Under the pieces are notes generated by a model, which worked only from the letters and a program-made list of their open reading frames with translations, was not told the DNA's origin and ran no database searches. A stretch of DNA of 64,000 nt from Capnocytophaga sp. ARDL2 (GTDB lineage Bacteria; Bacteroidota; Bacteroidia; Flavobacteriales; Flavobacteriaceae): assembly GCF_041530365.1 (NCBI RefSeq), contig NZ_CP168034.1, positions 1,860,001 through 1,924,000 on the forward strand, given 5' to 3'. Position numbers and translations under genes: made by a program. Positions 55,079 to 64,000 of this stretch are shown here, piece after piece. Position 1 is the stretch's first letter. Each line of letters starts with the position of its first letter.

Positions 55079-55558
55079 CTACCTTAAAATCTCAAGCAAT
55101 TTTCGTTCTGTGCGAACTTTCATATTTCGTTTAAATTTTTCAATATCTTTCAGATACATCACATGAATATACATGTGTTTTTTATCTTTTGAAATATCCA
55201 AAACCAAAGTTCCTGGTGTCAAAGCAATGGTATTGGCAAACATCATAATTTCAAAATCTGTTACTGCGTCCATTTCGTATTTTATAACACCAGGTTTCAT
55301 ATAGTGGCGGGGTGTAATTACATCCAAAGATACCTGAATATTCGCTTTGAGCATATCAATAAAAAACGAAATAAAAAACGAAATAATCTTTGGCACTCGG
55401 GTAAAATAACTGGTCGTTCCTTTCTTTTGTCGATTTAAAAACCACAAAATAAAAAACGCTAATATAAATCCAAATCCAAAATTTACATAGTTGAGCTGCC
55501 CTGTCAAAGCTACCCAAATCAATGCTAATAATAGGTTTAATAAAAATGTTTGAAGCAT
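55079..55558 (-). CDS. mrpE: Na+/H+ antiporter subunit E (MrpE)
   Basis: A 159-residue subunit with two or three N-terminal helices (LLLALIWVALTGQLNYVNFG) and a cytoplasmic C-terminal half. Family segments are IKYEMDAVTDFEIMMFANTI, ALTPGTLVLDI and KHMYIHVMYLKDIEKFKRNM. It lies 15 bases after mrpD. About 130 bases separate it from mrpF, without an apparent gene. Confidence 0.93.
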   Translation of the reverse strand: MLQTFLLNLLLALIWVALTGQLNYVNFGFGFILAFFILWFLNRQKKGTTSYFTRVPKIISFFISFFIDMLKANIQVSLDVITPRHYMKPGVIKYEMDAVTDFEIMMFANTIALTPGTLVLDISKDKKHMYIHVMYLKDIEKFKRNMKVRTERKLLEILR

Positions 55559-55572
55559 AGTCTTTCTTAAGT

Positions 55573-57078
55573 TTATTTCTGCAACACCGCCTTTATATAA
55601 ATCTCTTTATTTTTAATTTCATAGGCGGTTTTTTCTGACAATTCCATTACACGATCGGCATTAAATCCAATATATAATGATGTAACGGCTAAAAAAACGA
55701 TGGGAAACATCAAGGCAACTTTTTTTACCATAGGAATTGGTTCGTAATGGTCAATTTCTTCCGTCAGTGGTTTTGGAGATTCTTTCCAAAAGGCTTCAAT
55801 CCAAAATCTGATAACTACAAATAATGTAACGAAACTTGCCAAAATAAACAACACCAACAATATCCATTGTGAGGCTTTGAACGATTCTTGCAAAAACAAA
55901 ATCTTTGGCCAAAATCCTGAAAAAGGCGGAATACCAATCAATGAGAAAAATACCAATGCCGCCGTAAGCGAAAATTTTGGATAATCTTTCAACAATCCTC
56001 CCAAACGCGTCATATCAGTCGTTTCACGGATTTTTGCAATGATTCCTGTGATCATAAACATATTACTTTTCACAATCACATCGTGAATCAAATAAAAAAT
56101 CACCGCAGCAAATGCCCAATCTGTATAAAGTCCGATTCCTGCAATCAAATAACCAATGTGACACACAATCAAATAGGACATCAATCGACGAATATTTTTC
56201 TTGTTGATTGTACCAAAAATTCCTGTCAGCATAGTCATAATCGCTATGATGATAAATAAATTTAAGGTAAAATCATCCGGCTCAAACATTATGGTAAACA
56301 CTCGAATCATTGCATAAACTCCCATTTTGGTCAATAATCCTCCGAAGATAGACGCAATTGCCGAAGGTGGTGTGTGATACGACGATGGCAACCAAAAATA
56401 CAAAGGAAATATTGCCGATTTGATACCAAATCCTATAAAAAATAATAAAGAAGTTACAGATATCAAACCTCTATTTTCTATAGCATTGATTTTTAAAGAA
56501 ATATCTGCAATATTCAATGTACCTGTTATTCCATATAAAACTCCAATAGCTGTAAGAAAAATAGCAGAAGCTAAAATATTCATGGTTACATATTTTATCG
56601 CTCCTTCCATCTGCATCTTCTTCCCTCCTACTGTCAAAAGGATAAAAGAGGATATAATAACCACCTCAAACCATACATACAAATTGAAAATATCACCAGT
56701 CAAAAATGCTCCAATCAAGCCCATAATCAACAAGTGAAAAGTAAAGAAATATCCATATTTGATTCGACTTTCGTTGAGAGCAGCTGTTGAATAAATTCCC
56801 ACAGCAAGCGAAACAAATGCTGTCAATAAGACCATAATCGCACTAAAAGTATCTGAAATAAAAATAATTCCAAACGGTGCTTTCCAGTTTCCTACTTGCA
56901 ACAATAAATGTTCGTTTTTTAATGTATGTTGAAACAAACGAATGCAAAACAAAAAAGCAATCGAATTTCCAGCTACACTAATGATTTTTTGCGTGGTTAC
57001 CCTTTGCCAAAAAAACAAAAGTAATATGGCTGTAAGCAAATGAATTAATATAGGTGCTAATATAAAATTTGTTGTCAT
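55573..57078 (-). CDS. mrpD: Na+/H+ antiporter subunit D (MrpD)
   Basis: A 501-residue integral membrane subunit related to complex I subunits NuoM/NuoN. It has about 14 helices and is one of the two proton-path subunits. Core blocks are LIMGLIGAFLTGDIFNLYVW with the membrane Glu in WFEVVIISSF, FGIKSAIFPLYFWLPSSYHT (the Lys), and IMTMLTGIFGTINKKNIRRL. Spaced 121 bases from mrpC; the gap shows no gene, and a plus-strand frame there is judged accidental. Confidence 0.94.
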   Translation of the reverse strand: MTTNFILAPILIHLLTAILLLFFWQRVTTQKIISVAGNSIAFLFCIRLFQHTLKNEHLLLQVGNWKAPFGIIFISDTFSAIMVLLTAFVSLAVGIYSTAALNESRIKYGYFFTFHLLIMGLIGAFLTGDIFNLYVWFEVVIISSFILLTVGGKKMQMEGAIKYVTMNILASAIFLTAIGVLYGITGTLNIADISLKINAIENRGLISVTSLLFFIGFGIKSAIFPLYFWLPSSYHTPPSAIASIFGGLLTKMGVYAMIRVFTIMFEPDDFTLNLFIIIAIMTMLTGIFGTINKKNIRRLMSYLIVCHIGYLIAGIGLYTDWAFAAVIFYLIHDVIVKSNMFMITGIIAKIRETTDMTRLGGLLKDYPKFSLTAALVFFSLIGIPPFSGFWPKILFLQESFKASQWILLVLFILASFVTLFVVIRFWIEAFWKESPKPLTEEIDHYEPIPMVKKVALMFPIVFLAVTSLYIGFNADRVMELSEKTAYEIKNKEIYIKAVLQK

Positions 57079-57199
57079 GTATGTTTTTACTTTATTTCTT
57101 AAATTTTTAAGTTGTTCTAATCATTATGCGATACAACCTTTGTCAAACTACCAATTTACAGATAATTTTTATATTTTAAAATCAAACAACTTTTTTATA

Positions 57200-57553
57200 T
57201 CAAATATCCAAATCCTGAATATTCAACGAGTCCAAATCGTCTTTCCCAGTGAGTGTATGTGCTTTTTTCAACAATACAACAGCAAAAGCAGACAAGGCAA
57301 AACTGATAACAATAGCTGTCAAAATCAACGCTTGTGGCACTGGATCGGCATAAATATCAATAAACGTTTTATGTTTTTCATCGATAATCGGTGCTTTTCC
57401 TCGTACGATTCCACTCATCAAAAAAATCAAAATATTAGCTCCATTTCCCAATAAAATGATTCCTACGAGTAATTTCACCATACTTCGTCGTAGCATCATA
57501 TAAATTCCCGACGAGTACAATACACCTACTAATATTACTAATAATAACTCCAT
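57200..57553 (-). CDS. mrpC: Na+/H+ antiporter subunit C (MrpC)
   Basis: A 117-residue subunit similar to NuoK with three helices (LLLVILVGVLYSSGIYMMLR, LVGIILLGNGANILIFLMSG, ALILTAIVISFALSAFAVVL). The conserved DPVPQALILTAIVI is present. Starts 2 bases after mrpB. Confidence 0.94.
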   Translation of the reverse strand: MELLLVILVGVLYSSGIYMMLRRSMVKLLVGIILLGNGANILIFLMSGIVRGKAPIIDEKHKTFIDIYADPVPQALILTAIVISFALSAFAVVLLKKAHTLTGKDDLDSLNIQDLDI

Positions 57554-57554
57554 T

Positions 57555-58004
57555 TTATACGCTTTCTGAAATTGTAAATAATATGGTAGCCACTACACCT
57601 ATCACCACCAAATACACTCCGATATCAAAAATCAAAGCCGAACCAAATGAACCAATGACAGCAATATTTTCCATAAACCACATATTGGTCAAAAAGGGTT
57701 TGGAAACTGAAAATGGTAAAATACTACTCAAAAACGATAACAAAAGTCCGGATGGAATCAACATCATAGGATTTCCTCTAAAAAATTTTCGTTGAGTATG
57801 TTTGGTATTGTAGGCAAACGAATGGAGTACAAAGGCAATCGAAGCAATTAATCCGCCTACAAATCCACCACCTGATAAATAGTGTCCTCTGATCAATACG
57901 AAAATAGAAAACATCAACAACAAGGGCAATAAATAATTGGTCGCTGTTTTCAAAATGATGTTGTCCAATCTCGGTCTAGTATTCTGTGTTTTTTTCTCCA
58001 TCAT
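57555..58004 (-). CDS. mrpB: Na+/H+ antiporter subunit B (MrpB)
   Basis: A 149-residue subunit with four helices and the MnhB signature RGHYLSGGGFVGGLIASIAF. ILKTATNYLLPLLLMFSIFV opens the membrane part. It overlaps the end of mrpA by 29 bases, so the two are translationally coupled. Confidence 0.93.
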   Translation of the reverse strand: MMEKKTQNTRPRLDNIILKTATNYLLPLLLMFSIFVLIRGHYLSGGGFVGGLIASIAFVLHSFAYNTKHTQRKFFRGNPMMLIPSGLLLSFLSSILPFSVSKPFLTNMWFMENIAVIGSFGSALIFDIGVYLVVIGVVATILFTISESV

Positions 58005-60306
58005 TTATCTTAAATTTTAAAATACTATAAACTCCAATAGCTGCAATTGCCAATACTATGGTCTCAATAAATGTATCCACACCACGATAATCTACCAAAA
58101 TTACATTTACCACATTTTTTCCTTTTGCCAATAAATAGGCATTGTCTGCATAATATTTTGTTACCTCTTTGCTGGAAGGATACAATAAGGCTTGCATAGT
58201 GATGATAGCAATCAAAATTCCAAACACTCCTGAAACAACAGCATCTCTACCTTTATTTCTGGTATCGCTCAACTTGAGATACGAAGGCAATTTTGACAAA
58301 ACCAATACAAACAATACTACGGTCAAAGTATCAATTGCAAACTGTGTCATCGCCAAATCGGGGGCTCCATAAATTACAAATAAAATACAGATGGCATACC
58401 CCAAAATTCCCATAGCCACAATCGATGTCAAACGCGAACGAGCAATCGTAATCACAATTACAGCAGCCAAAATAAGTACAAACAACAAGATTTCATAAAA
58501 TCTGAAATCTGATAAATCATTGAAATCTAATCGAAAAGGCACATCTGTAAAGAGCTTGTACCCCACAATTCCGATAAAAAACAAAATGATATTCATAATG
58601 TACACTCGCAAATAGCCATTGTGGAAAAACTGAGTGTATTTCAATGCCAATTGTTTAAATCCTTTTGCCAATCCTAATATGATCGATTGAGGTGAAATTT
58701 TTTGCAATGAATCGCTAAATGCTTCTTTTTGTTCGGATGGTTTTAGGATAAAATAAAAGGAAATACTGCCTAAAATAGTTAATCCACTCAACAAAACAAT
58801 GATATTCCATCCATGCCAAATATGTAATTCTTGTGATATGGCTCTTCCTGCTACACTATTTCCAGCTGCATGCAATAGTAAATAATCGGCAAATTGAGGA
58901 AACAATCCAAATACAAGGGAAAAAACAGCTAAAACAACTACAGGAATCCATAGTTTTCGATTGGGATGTTCGATTTTTTCAAAGTTTTCAGGCATTTTTC
59001 CAAAAAATGGTTTGATACCTGCTAAAAATCCTGCTGTTGATAGTAAAACACTAGTTGCAATCAACAAAACCAACAATCCAATAGAAAGAAAACTCCAATA
59101 ATTGTCCATCCTATAGACAGCTTCGTACATCAATTCTTTTCCAACAAATCCGAATGTTAAAGGAATACCTGCACTCGACAATACAGCTACCAAAGTTGCA
59201 ATAGCCACAATGGGCATCTTATTTTTCAATCCACTGATTTGCAATATATTTCTACTATGTACTGCATGATCTACAATCCCTGTTGACATAAACAACGTAG
59301 CTTTGTACAAGGCGTGAACCAAAATAAAAACCATTGCAGCAAACAAGGCTTTTTCAGTTCCTATTCCCAACAAAAACACTAAGATTCCCAAAGCAGAAAT
59401 GGTGGTATATGCCAAAATGCTTTTCATATCTGTTTTGAAAATACTATAAAAAGCTCCCATAAACATCGTGATTCCTCCAATGGAAATCAAGACAATATTC
59501 CACACAAACTGATCGGAAAGTATAGGTGTAAATCTTGCTAACAAATATATACCCGCTTTTACCATTGTCGCTGAGTGCAAATAAGCCGAAACGGGTGTAG
59601 GGGCTTGCATGGCTCCAGGCAACCAAAAGTGGAAAGGAAACTGAGCCGATTTGGTAAATGTACCCAAAAACAAAAAGGCAATCAATACAAAATACAACGA
59701 ATGATTGACCAATTCGTGGGATTGAAAAAACAATTCTCTAATCGAATACGAATCGGATATTACTCCCATCAACACAAAAGATGCTAAAAGGAAAAAACCT
59801 CCAAATCCTGTAACAGACAACGCCCATAGTGCATTTTTTCTCGATTTCTCATCAGTAGTATTGTATCCGATGAGGAAAAAAGACGAAATACTGGTGAGTT
59901 CCCAAAAGACAAACAACATAATCAAATTGTCTGAAGAAACCACCCCAAGCATTGCCCCCATAAAAGCGGTAAGAAATCCGAAAAACCTCGGAGCCAGCAC
60001 CTCTTTTTTCATGTAATATGAGGCGTATAAAAAGACCAATGTTCCAATTCCTGTAATTAGCAAATTGAACAACAGTGATAGTCCATCAAGAGTAAAATTG
60101 AGATTTATGCCTAACGAAGGCATCCAATCATAAGAAAAATAAAGAGCCTTTTCTCCTCTTTGTATTTTTGGCATATAGCTCAGAAAATACAAAAACAAAG
60201 AAAAAGGCAATAAAGCAAAGATTTTATAAAGTTTCGCAGGTATGTGTTTGCCCCACAAAATGAGCAAACACGCTACGAAAAAAGTTATTCCAATTGGTAA
60301 AATCAT
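57976..60306 (-). CDS. mrpA: Na+/H+ antiporter subunit A (MrpA), long form
   Basis: A 776-residue subunit. Residues about 1-520 resemble complex I subunit NuoL, with the membrane Glu (FVFWELTSISSFFLIGYN), Lys (TKSAQFPFHFWLPGAMQAPT) and HSATMVKAGIYLLARF. Residues about 580-776 are the MrpA-specific C-terminal domain, with GAPDLAMTQFAIDTLTVVLF and DTFIETIVLAIAAIGVYSIL; this corresponds to the MbhD/E-type extension. The complex exports Na+ (or K+) in exchange for H+ and supports alkaline and salt tolerance. First Mrp gene, 14 bases after the FSA aldolase. Confidence 0.95.
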   Translation of the reverse strand: MILPIGITFFVACLLILWGKHIPAKLYKIFALLPFSLFLYFLSYMPKIQRGEKALYFSYDWMPSLGINLNFTLDGLSLLFNLLITGIGTLVFLYASYYMKKEVLAPRFFGFLTAFMGAMLGVVSSDNLIMLFVFWELTSISSFFLIGYNTTDEKSRKNALWALSVTGFGGFFLLASFVLMGVISDSYSIRELFFQSHELVNHSLYFVLIAFLFLGTFTKSAQFPFHFWLPGAMQAPTPVSAYLHSATMVKAGIYLLARFTPILSDQFVWNIVLISIGGITMFMGAFYSIFKTDMKSILAYTTISALGILVFLLGIGTEKALFAAMVFILVHALYKATLFMSTGIVDHAVHSRNILQISGLKNKMPIVAIATLVAVLSSAGIPLTFGFVGKELMYEAVYRMDNYWSFLSIGLLVLLIATSVLLSTAGFLAGIKPFFGKMPENFEKIEHPNRKLWIPVVVLAVFSLVFGLFPQFADYLLLHAAGNSVAGRAISQELHIWHGWNIIVLLSGLTILGSISFYFILKPSEQKEAFSDSLQKISPQSIILGLAKGFKQLALKYTQFFHNGYLRVYIMNIILFFIGIVGYKLFTDVPFRLDFNDLSDFRFYEILLFVLILAAVIVITIARSRLTSIVAMGILGYAICILFVIYGAPDLAMTQFAIDTLTVVLFVLVLSKLPSYLKLSDTRNKGRDAVVSGVFGILIAIITMQALLYPSSKEVTKYYADNAYLLAKGKNVVNVILVDYRGVDTFIETIVLAIAAIGVYSILKFKINDGEKNTEY

Positions 60307-60319
60307 AGTTTAGTTAATT

Positions 60320-60976
60320 TTAAAGATTCCCTTTAGCGTAATCTTTCAAAAACTGTTCGAGTCCTAAATCTGTCAAAGGATGTTTGAGCAATCCTGTGAT
60401 AGAAGACAAAGGACCAGTCATCACATCTGCACCGATTTTTGCACAGTTGATTATGTGCATAGTATGACGAACAGATGCTGCTAAAATTTGTGTTTCAAAT
60501 TCGTAATTGTCATAGATTTGACGAATTTCATCGATTAAATTCAATCCATCTGTAGAAATATCGTCTAAACGACCCAAGAAAGGAGAAACATAGGTGGCAC
60601 CTGCTTTAGCTGCCAACAATGCCTGTCCTGCCGAGAAAACCAAAGTAACATTGGTACGAATTCCTCTGTCTGAGAAATATTTACACGCTTTGATTCCGTC
60701 TTTAGTCATAGGCAATTTTACAACGATTTGTTCGTGCAATTCTACCAATTCCTCACCTTCTCTCACCATACCTTCAAAGTCAGTTGCAATTACTTCGGCT
60801 GACACATCACCCTCAACCAAGTTGCAAATATCCACATAGTGTTTATAGATATTGTTTTTGCCAGTGATTCCTTCTTTAGCCATCAACGACGGATTGGTAG
60901 TAACTCCGTCCAAAATTCCCAATTCTTGAGCTTCTTTTATCTGCTCTAAATTTGCCGTATCAATAAAAAATTTCAT
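60320..60976 (-). CDS. Fructose-6-phosphate aldolase / transaldolase-like protein
   Basis: A TIM-barrel Schiff-base aldolase of the short (FSA/TalC) group. From ATG 60976 ([17 protein letters not shown]) it has 218 residues; a start at 61000 adds eight atypical residues. Blocks are [34 protein letters not shown] with the Schiff-base Lys, [27 protein letters not shown] and [13 protein letters not shown]. Whether it acts as transaldolase or as FSA cannot be decided by eye. It is the first gene of the group leading to mrpA. Confidence 0.92.
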   Translation of the reverse strand: MKFFIDTANLEQIKEAQELGILDGVTTNPSLMAKEGITGKNNIYKHYVDICNLVEGDVSAEVIATDFEGMVREGEELVELHEQIVVKLPMTKDGIKACKYFSDRGIRTNVTLVFSAGQALLAAKAGATYVSPFLGRLDDISTDGLNLIDEIRQIYDNYEFETQILAASVRHTMHIINCAKIGADVMTGPLSSITGLLKHPLTDLGLEQFLKDYAKGNL

Positions 60977-60997
60977 ATATTTTTTCTTTATTTTGCA

Positions 60998-61005
60998 CAA
61001 AACTA
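60998..61005 (-). promoter_or_regulatory. Possible -7 element ahead of the FSA-mrp operon
   Basis: Minus-strand TAGTTTTG (61005-60998) fits TAnnTTTG about 20 bases before the aldolase ATG. No clear -33 box is seen. Confidence 0.35.
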
Positions 61006-61047
61006 ATGATTTTTTTTGGAAAATCCTAAAAACAAAGCTAAGACGCT

Positions 61048-62121
61048 CTATCCGTGATACTTTTCTATAGATTGCATGATTTCAACCAAAATTTTTACTG
61101 CTTCTACATCCAATGCGTTGTACATAGAAGCACGATATCCTCCCGATGTACGATGCCCTTTTAAATTTTTGATGGATGCCTCTTGACATAGTTTTTCAAA
61201 TATTGAAGACATTTCCTCATTTTTCAGATAAAACAATGCATTCATTTTAGAACGATCCTTGATTTCTGCATGACCAAAAAATAATGGATTTCGATCGATT
61301 TCGTCGTACAAAATTTTTGCTTTTTCATTATTTTTAGCCTCTATTTTAGAAATTCCACCTTGCTTTTGAATCCATTGCATAGTAAGATTTGATACATAAA
61401 TCGGAAAAACAGGAGGAGTATTGAGCATACTTTCATTTTTGATATGCTGCTTGTAATCGATAATTGGAGGTAAAATATTGGAAAATCTATCCAAAAACTG
61501 TTTTTCAATTACTATTAAAGACATACCCGCAGGAGACAAATTTTTTTGAACACCTGCATAAATCATAGCAAATTGTGAATAATCAATAGAACGGGAAAAA
61601 ATATCCGAACTCATATCAGCTACAATTGGAACATCAACATCTGGAAAACTTTGATATTGTGTACCATAAATAGTATTATTTGAAGTAATATGCAAATAAT
61701 TATAAGACTCATAAATATCAAAATCAGATGGAATATAACGATAGTTTTCATTTTTTGAAGAAGCTATTTCAATAACGGATCCCGAAAATTTTGCAGCATC
61801 AATCGCTTTTTGAGACCACACGCCTGTATTTATATAAGCAGCTTTGGATGCAGGAAATAAAAAATTTTGAGACAAACGATAAAACTCCATTGTAGCCCCT
61901 CCTTGCAAAAACAAAACACTGTAAAGATTGGCGTCCAATTGCATCAATTGTAATACACGATTTTTGGAGTCTTCCAATATCTGAATAAAATCATCACTAC
62001 GATGAGATATTTCCAAAATCGACAATCCTGATTGATTATAATCAATTACAGCTTGAGAAGCTTCTTGATAAACTTCAAAGGGTAAAGTTGCAGGACCCGC
62101 ACAAAAATTATAGCTTTTCAT
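61048..62121 (-). CDS. serC: 3-phosphoserine aminotransferase
   Basis: SerC makes phosphoserine from 3-phosphohydroxypyruvate and glutamate in serine synthesis and also serves pyridoxal phosphate synthesis. 357 residues, full length. [18 protein letters not shown] opens the chain; [20 protein letters not shown] and [18 protein letters not shown] follow. The PLP lysine is in [20 protein letters not shown] near residue 190, and [16 protein letters not shown] lies near the end. It is separated from the aldolase gene by 71 bases. Confidence 0.95.
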   Translation of the reverse strand: MKSYNFCAGPATLPFEVYQEASQAVIDYNQSGLSILEISHRSDDFIQILEDSKNRVLQLMQLDANLYSVLFLQGGATMEFYRLSQNFLFPASKAAYINTGVWSQKAIDAAKFSGSVIEIASSKNENYRYIPSDFDIYESYNYLHITSNNTIYGTQYQSFPDVDVPIVADMSSDIFSRSIDYSQFAMIYAGVQKNLSPAGMSLIVIEKQFLDRFSNILPPIIDYKQHIKNESMLNTPPVFPIYVSNLTMQWIQKQGGISKIEAKNNEKAKILYDEIDRNPLFFGHAEIKDRSKMNALFYLKNEEMSSIFEKLCQEASIKNLKGHRTSGGYRASMYNALDVEAVKILVEIMQSIEKYHG

Positions 62122-62282
62122 AATGTTACTTTTTCTTTTTCAAAAATACAATTGTTTGAGTGAAGAAAAAATTTTTCTTTAAGTTAAACCTGTTTTTTTC
62201 TATTAAAAAATTGATTGTAAAATATTTAAAATTCCACCAATTCGTTCAATAATTTTTTTTTCAAAAAAAAATCAAAAAAATA

Positions 62283-62313
62283 TTTGTCAGAAATAAAAAA
62301 GTAACTACATTTG
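62283..62313 (+). promoter_or_regulatory. Consensus promoter of tRNA-Ser
   Basis: TTTG (62283-62286), 19-base spacer, TACATTTG (62306-62313): an exact Bacteroidetes -33/-7 pair, ending about 38 bases before the mature tRNA. Confidence 0.75.
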
Positions 62314-62351
62314 CAACGTGATACTGAAACACAAAGTAAGTATTCGACTCA

Positions 62352-62436
62352 GGAGAAATGGCAGAGTGGTCGAATGCGGCGGTCTTGAAAACCGTTGACT
62401 GTAACAGGTCCGGGGGTTCGAATCCCTCTTTCTCCG
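62352..62436 (+). tRNA. tRNA-Ser (anticodon UGA)
   Basis: A full cloverleaf with acceptor arms GGAGAAA/TTTCTCC and discriminator G at 62436. The anticodon arm GCGGT-CTTGAAA-ACCGT gives TGA, so it reads UCN-type serine codons. A long variable arm and the T arm GGGGGTTCGAATCCCTC follow. The CCA end is not encoded. Confidence 0.97.
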
Positions 62437-62437
62437 C

Positions 62438-62471
62438 AAAGCCTTGCAAATAAATGTAAGGCTTTTTTTTT
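62438..62471 (+). terminator. Intrinsic terminator of tRNA-Ser
   Basis: Stem AAAGCCTTGCA/TGTAAGGCTTT (one G-T pair) followed by a run of eight or nine T. Confidence 0.85.
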
Positions 62472-62671
62472 ACTACCCTTTTCATTATATAAATCAAAGT
62501 GAATTTATATCATTTTATTGAATTTGAATTTTAGTTCATCTATATGCAATTCAATTTCCAATAGTATCTTTTAATAAAATTTAAACATAAATAGAAAAAG
62601 TAAATTCTTTATTAATTTCTTACATTTTTAAGCAATAATTTATTTTTTACAAAAAAATTATTCCATTAAGA

Positions 62672-62703
62672 TTGAATAGATAAAATATTCTTTTTTATCT
62701 TTG
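62672..62703 (+). promoter_or_regulatory. Probable promoter of the TPR gene
   Basis: TTG (62672-62674), 21-base spacer, TATCTTTG (62696-62703). It lies only about 19 bases before the ATG, giving a very short leader. Confidence 0.55.
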
Positions 62704-62721
62704 GGAATAATTCTTCAAAAA

Positions 62722-64000
62722 ATGATAAAAAGAAACAGAATACTTTACTTAGGTCTTCTTTTGGGTGCATTTTCTGCGTCTGCTCAAGAGACAAAACTTT
62801 ATAAAAACACTGACGAAAAATATTATCATGCGGTAAATCTGTACAATCGCGAATTATATGCTGTAGCAAAAGTACTATTTGATGAGGTTTCAGAAAGCGA
62901 AAACTATACTGAAATCGATGCAAATAGTGCCTATTATAGTGCTTCTTGTGCTGCAAAATTAGGTTACGATACTGCTGAAAATAGATTACTATACTTTATA
63001 GAAAACTACCCTACTAGCTCAAAAACTCTTTTGGCTCTGCTCGATTTGGGCAATTATTATTTCATCAAAGGAGACTATGCAAAATCTTTGTACTATACAA
63101 ACAAAGTAAACCCAGCGGTACTTTCGCCAGAGCAACTCAATCGTTTGTACTTTCAAAAAGGATATGTGTTGTTTCAACAAAAAAACTATACCGCTTCTCG
63201 TACAGAATTGATGAAAGTTACTGAAAATTCTACTTTTAGAAATCAAGCCGAATACTATTTGGGGTATATTTCTTATGAAAGAAATGACTACGATACAGCC
63301 AATGAACATTTCAACAAAATAGCTGATATTCAAAAATATAAAGAAAAAATAGGTTATTTTAGAGCAGATATGTTCTTTAAAATGGGCGAATTTAACAAGG
63401 CGATTGAAGAGGGTTCACAACAATTGTCTAAAAACGTCAATACGGAAACAGAAGAATCAGAACTTTCTAAAATCATTGGAGAAAGTTATTTCAATCTGCA
63501 ACAATACGGAAATGCCCTACCTTATATATTAAATTACAAAGGGAAAGATGGAAAATGGAGTAACATCGATTTCTATCAATTAGGGTACATCTATTACCAA
63601 CAAAAAGACTATCAACGAGCTGTTTCTGAATTTAATAAAATCATTAGCGGCTCGGACGAAGTGGCTCAAAATGCATACTATCACCTTGGAGAAAGTTATC
63701 TAAAACTCAACCAAAAAATCCAAGCTTTAAACGCTTTTAAAAACGCCTCTGAACTGGATTTTGACACAAAAATCACAGAAGATGCTTTTGTAAATTATGC
63801 AAAATTGAGTTATGATATCGGAAATGCATACCAAAGTATCCCTCAGATTATCAACAATTTCCTAACTAAATTTCCAAACTCTGCATATCGCAGTGAAATG
63901 GAAGATTTGTTGGTGGACTCATATATCACTACAAAGAACTACAAAGCCGCATTAAAACTTCTTGAAAAAGAGACGAAAACGATGAATAAATCGGCATATC
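62722..64000 (+). CDS. Secreted tetratricopeptide-repeat protein, N-terminal part (cut by window edge)
   Basis: From ATG 62722 the frame is open to the right edge, 426 residues. A signal peptide (MIKRNRILYLGLLLGAFSASAQ) is followed by TPR-type helical hairpins throughout, such as LLALLDLGNYYFIKGDYAKS, FRNQAEYYLGYISYERNDYD, YQLGYIYYQQKDYQRAVSEF and AQNAYYHLGESYLKLNQKIQ. Such repeats serve as protein-binding scaffolds in the periplasm. Relatives in Flavobacteriia are often about 1000 residues; function unknown. The 3' end is outside the window. Confidence 0.9.
   Translation, partial: MIKRNRILYLGLLLGAFSASAQETKLYKNTDEKYYHAVNLYNRELYAVAKVLFDEVSESENYTEIDANSAYYSASCAAKLGYDTAENRLLYFIENYPTSSKTLLALLDLGNYYFIKGDYAKSLYYTNKVNPAVLSPEQLNRLYFQKGYVLFQQKNYTASRTELMKVTENSTFRNQAEYYLGYISYERNDYDTANEHFNKIADIQKYKEKIGYFRADMFFKMGEFNKAIEEGSQQLSKNVNTETEESELSKIIGESYFNLQQYGNALPYILNYKGKDGKWSNIDFYQLGYIYYQQKDYQRAVSEFNKIISGSDEVAQNAYYHLGESYLKLNQKIQALNAFKNASELDFDTKITEDAFVNYAKLSYDIGNAYQSIPQIINNFLTKFPNSAYRSEMEDLLVDSYITTKNYKAALKLLEKETKTMNKSAY

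Noticed and set aside
62261..62497. A minus-strand protein across the tRNA region
   Set aside because: It is the antisense reading of tRNA-Ser and its terminator.
62666..63333. Minus-strand frames of 96 and 104 codons
   Set aside because: Antisense to the TPR protein, which has a signal peptide, promoter and repeats.
1..64000. CRISPR array or cas genes
   Set aside because: No spaced direct repeats or Cas motifs were seen; the only repeats are short terminator arms and linker repeats in the polyvalent gene.

Overview
The window is low-GC DNA with the gene content of a Flavobacteriia-type Bacteroidetes genome. It carries a gliding-motility isomerase (GldI), a short 287-residue primary sigma factor, DUF4290, a PUR/DUF3276 protein, a two-in-one alpha/beta E1 dehydrogenase, a TonB-dependent receptor and an OmpA/thrombospondin-3 porin. 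Several promoters match the Bacteroidetes pattern TTTG-N19/20-TAnnTTTG, and Shine-Dalgarno sequences are not conspicuous. A member of Flavobacteriaceae (for example Capnocytophaga-like) fits, but the genus cannot be fixed from this sequence.

Layout. 1-5.6 kb: uvrB (cut by the left edge), OmpA porin, small membrane and hypothetical proteins, acyl-CoA dehydrogenase, UPF0173 hydrolase and menA. 5.6-7.2 kb: a heavily decayed YhcG/DUF1016 nuclease gene and an XRE regulator. 7.3-12.1 kb: a tight plus-strand operon of glucosaminidase, SGNH hydrolase, MBOAT acyltransferase and SGNH hydrolase with a LysM insert; I read it as a cell-wall O-acyl modification cassette. 12.1-15.4 kb: alpha/beta hydrolase and the fused E1. 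15.5-21.6 kb: a mobile-element remnant with a truncated antirepressor, a 1672-residue multidomain polyvalent-type protein and an IS982-family relic that appears to have removed the 5' end of that gene. 21.6-33 kb: housekeeping (FUSC protein, M28 peptidase, lpdA, RluA, DUF3276, dapD, Ppx-Ppk1, flippase, trans-sulfuration enzyme) with a toxin-antitoxin remnant. 33-34.5 kb: two decayed genes. 34.5-49.6 kb: HtrA protease, thiolase, an operon of three peptidyl-prolyl isomerases including GldI, a nucleoid-associated protein, sigma factor, BrnQ, NrnA-like DHH enzyme, DUF493, DUF4290, murA and a TonB-dependent receptor. 49.7-52.1 kb: a broken hypothetical gene and a secreted hypothetical protein. 52.6-61 kb: ettA, the complete Mrp antiporter set A-G and an FSA-type aldolase. 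61-64 kb: serC, tRNA-Ser(UGA) and the start of a TPR protein.

Two kinds of gene breakage occur and should be kept apart. Four core genes (menA, lpdA, murA, mrpF) each carry one short indel that merges two perfect halves. Three of these lie where the expected sequence is GGWCC and the fourth at an expected GGCC, which suggests recurrent base-calling error rather than real mutation. By contrast the YhcG gene, an AraC regulator, the toxin-antitoxin pair, two hypothetical genes and the IS982 relic carry in-frame stops, truncations or multiple lesions and look like real decay.

The most unusual content is the polyvalent-type protein with its IS982 scar and the glucosaminidase/SGNH/MBOAT/SGNH-LysM operon. 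No CRISPR array or intact phage was seen.
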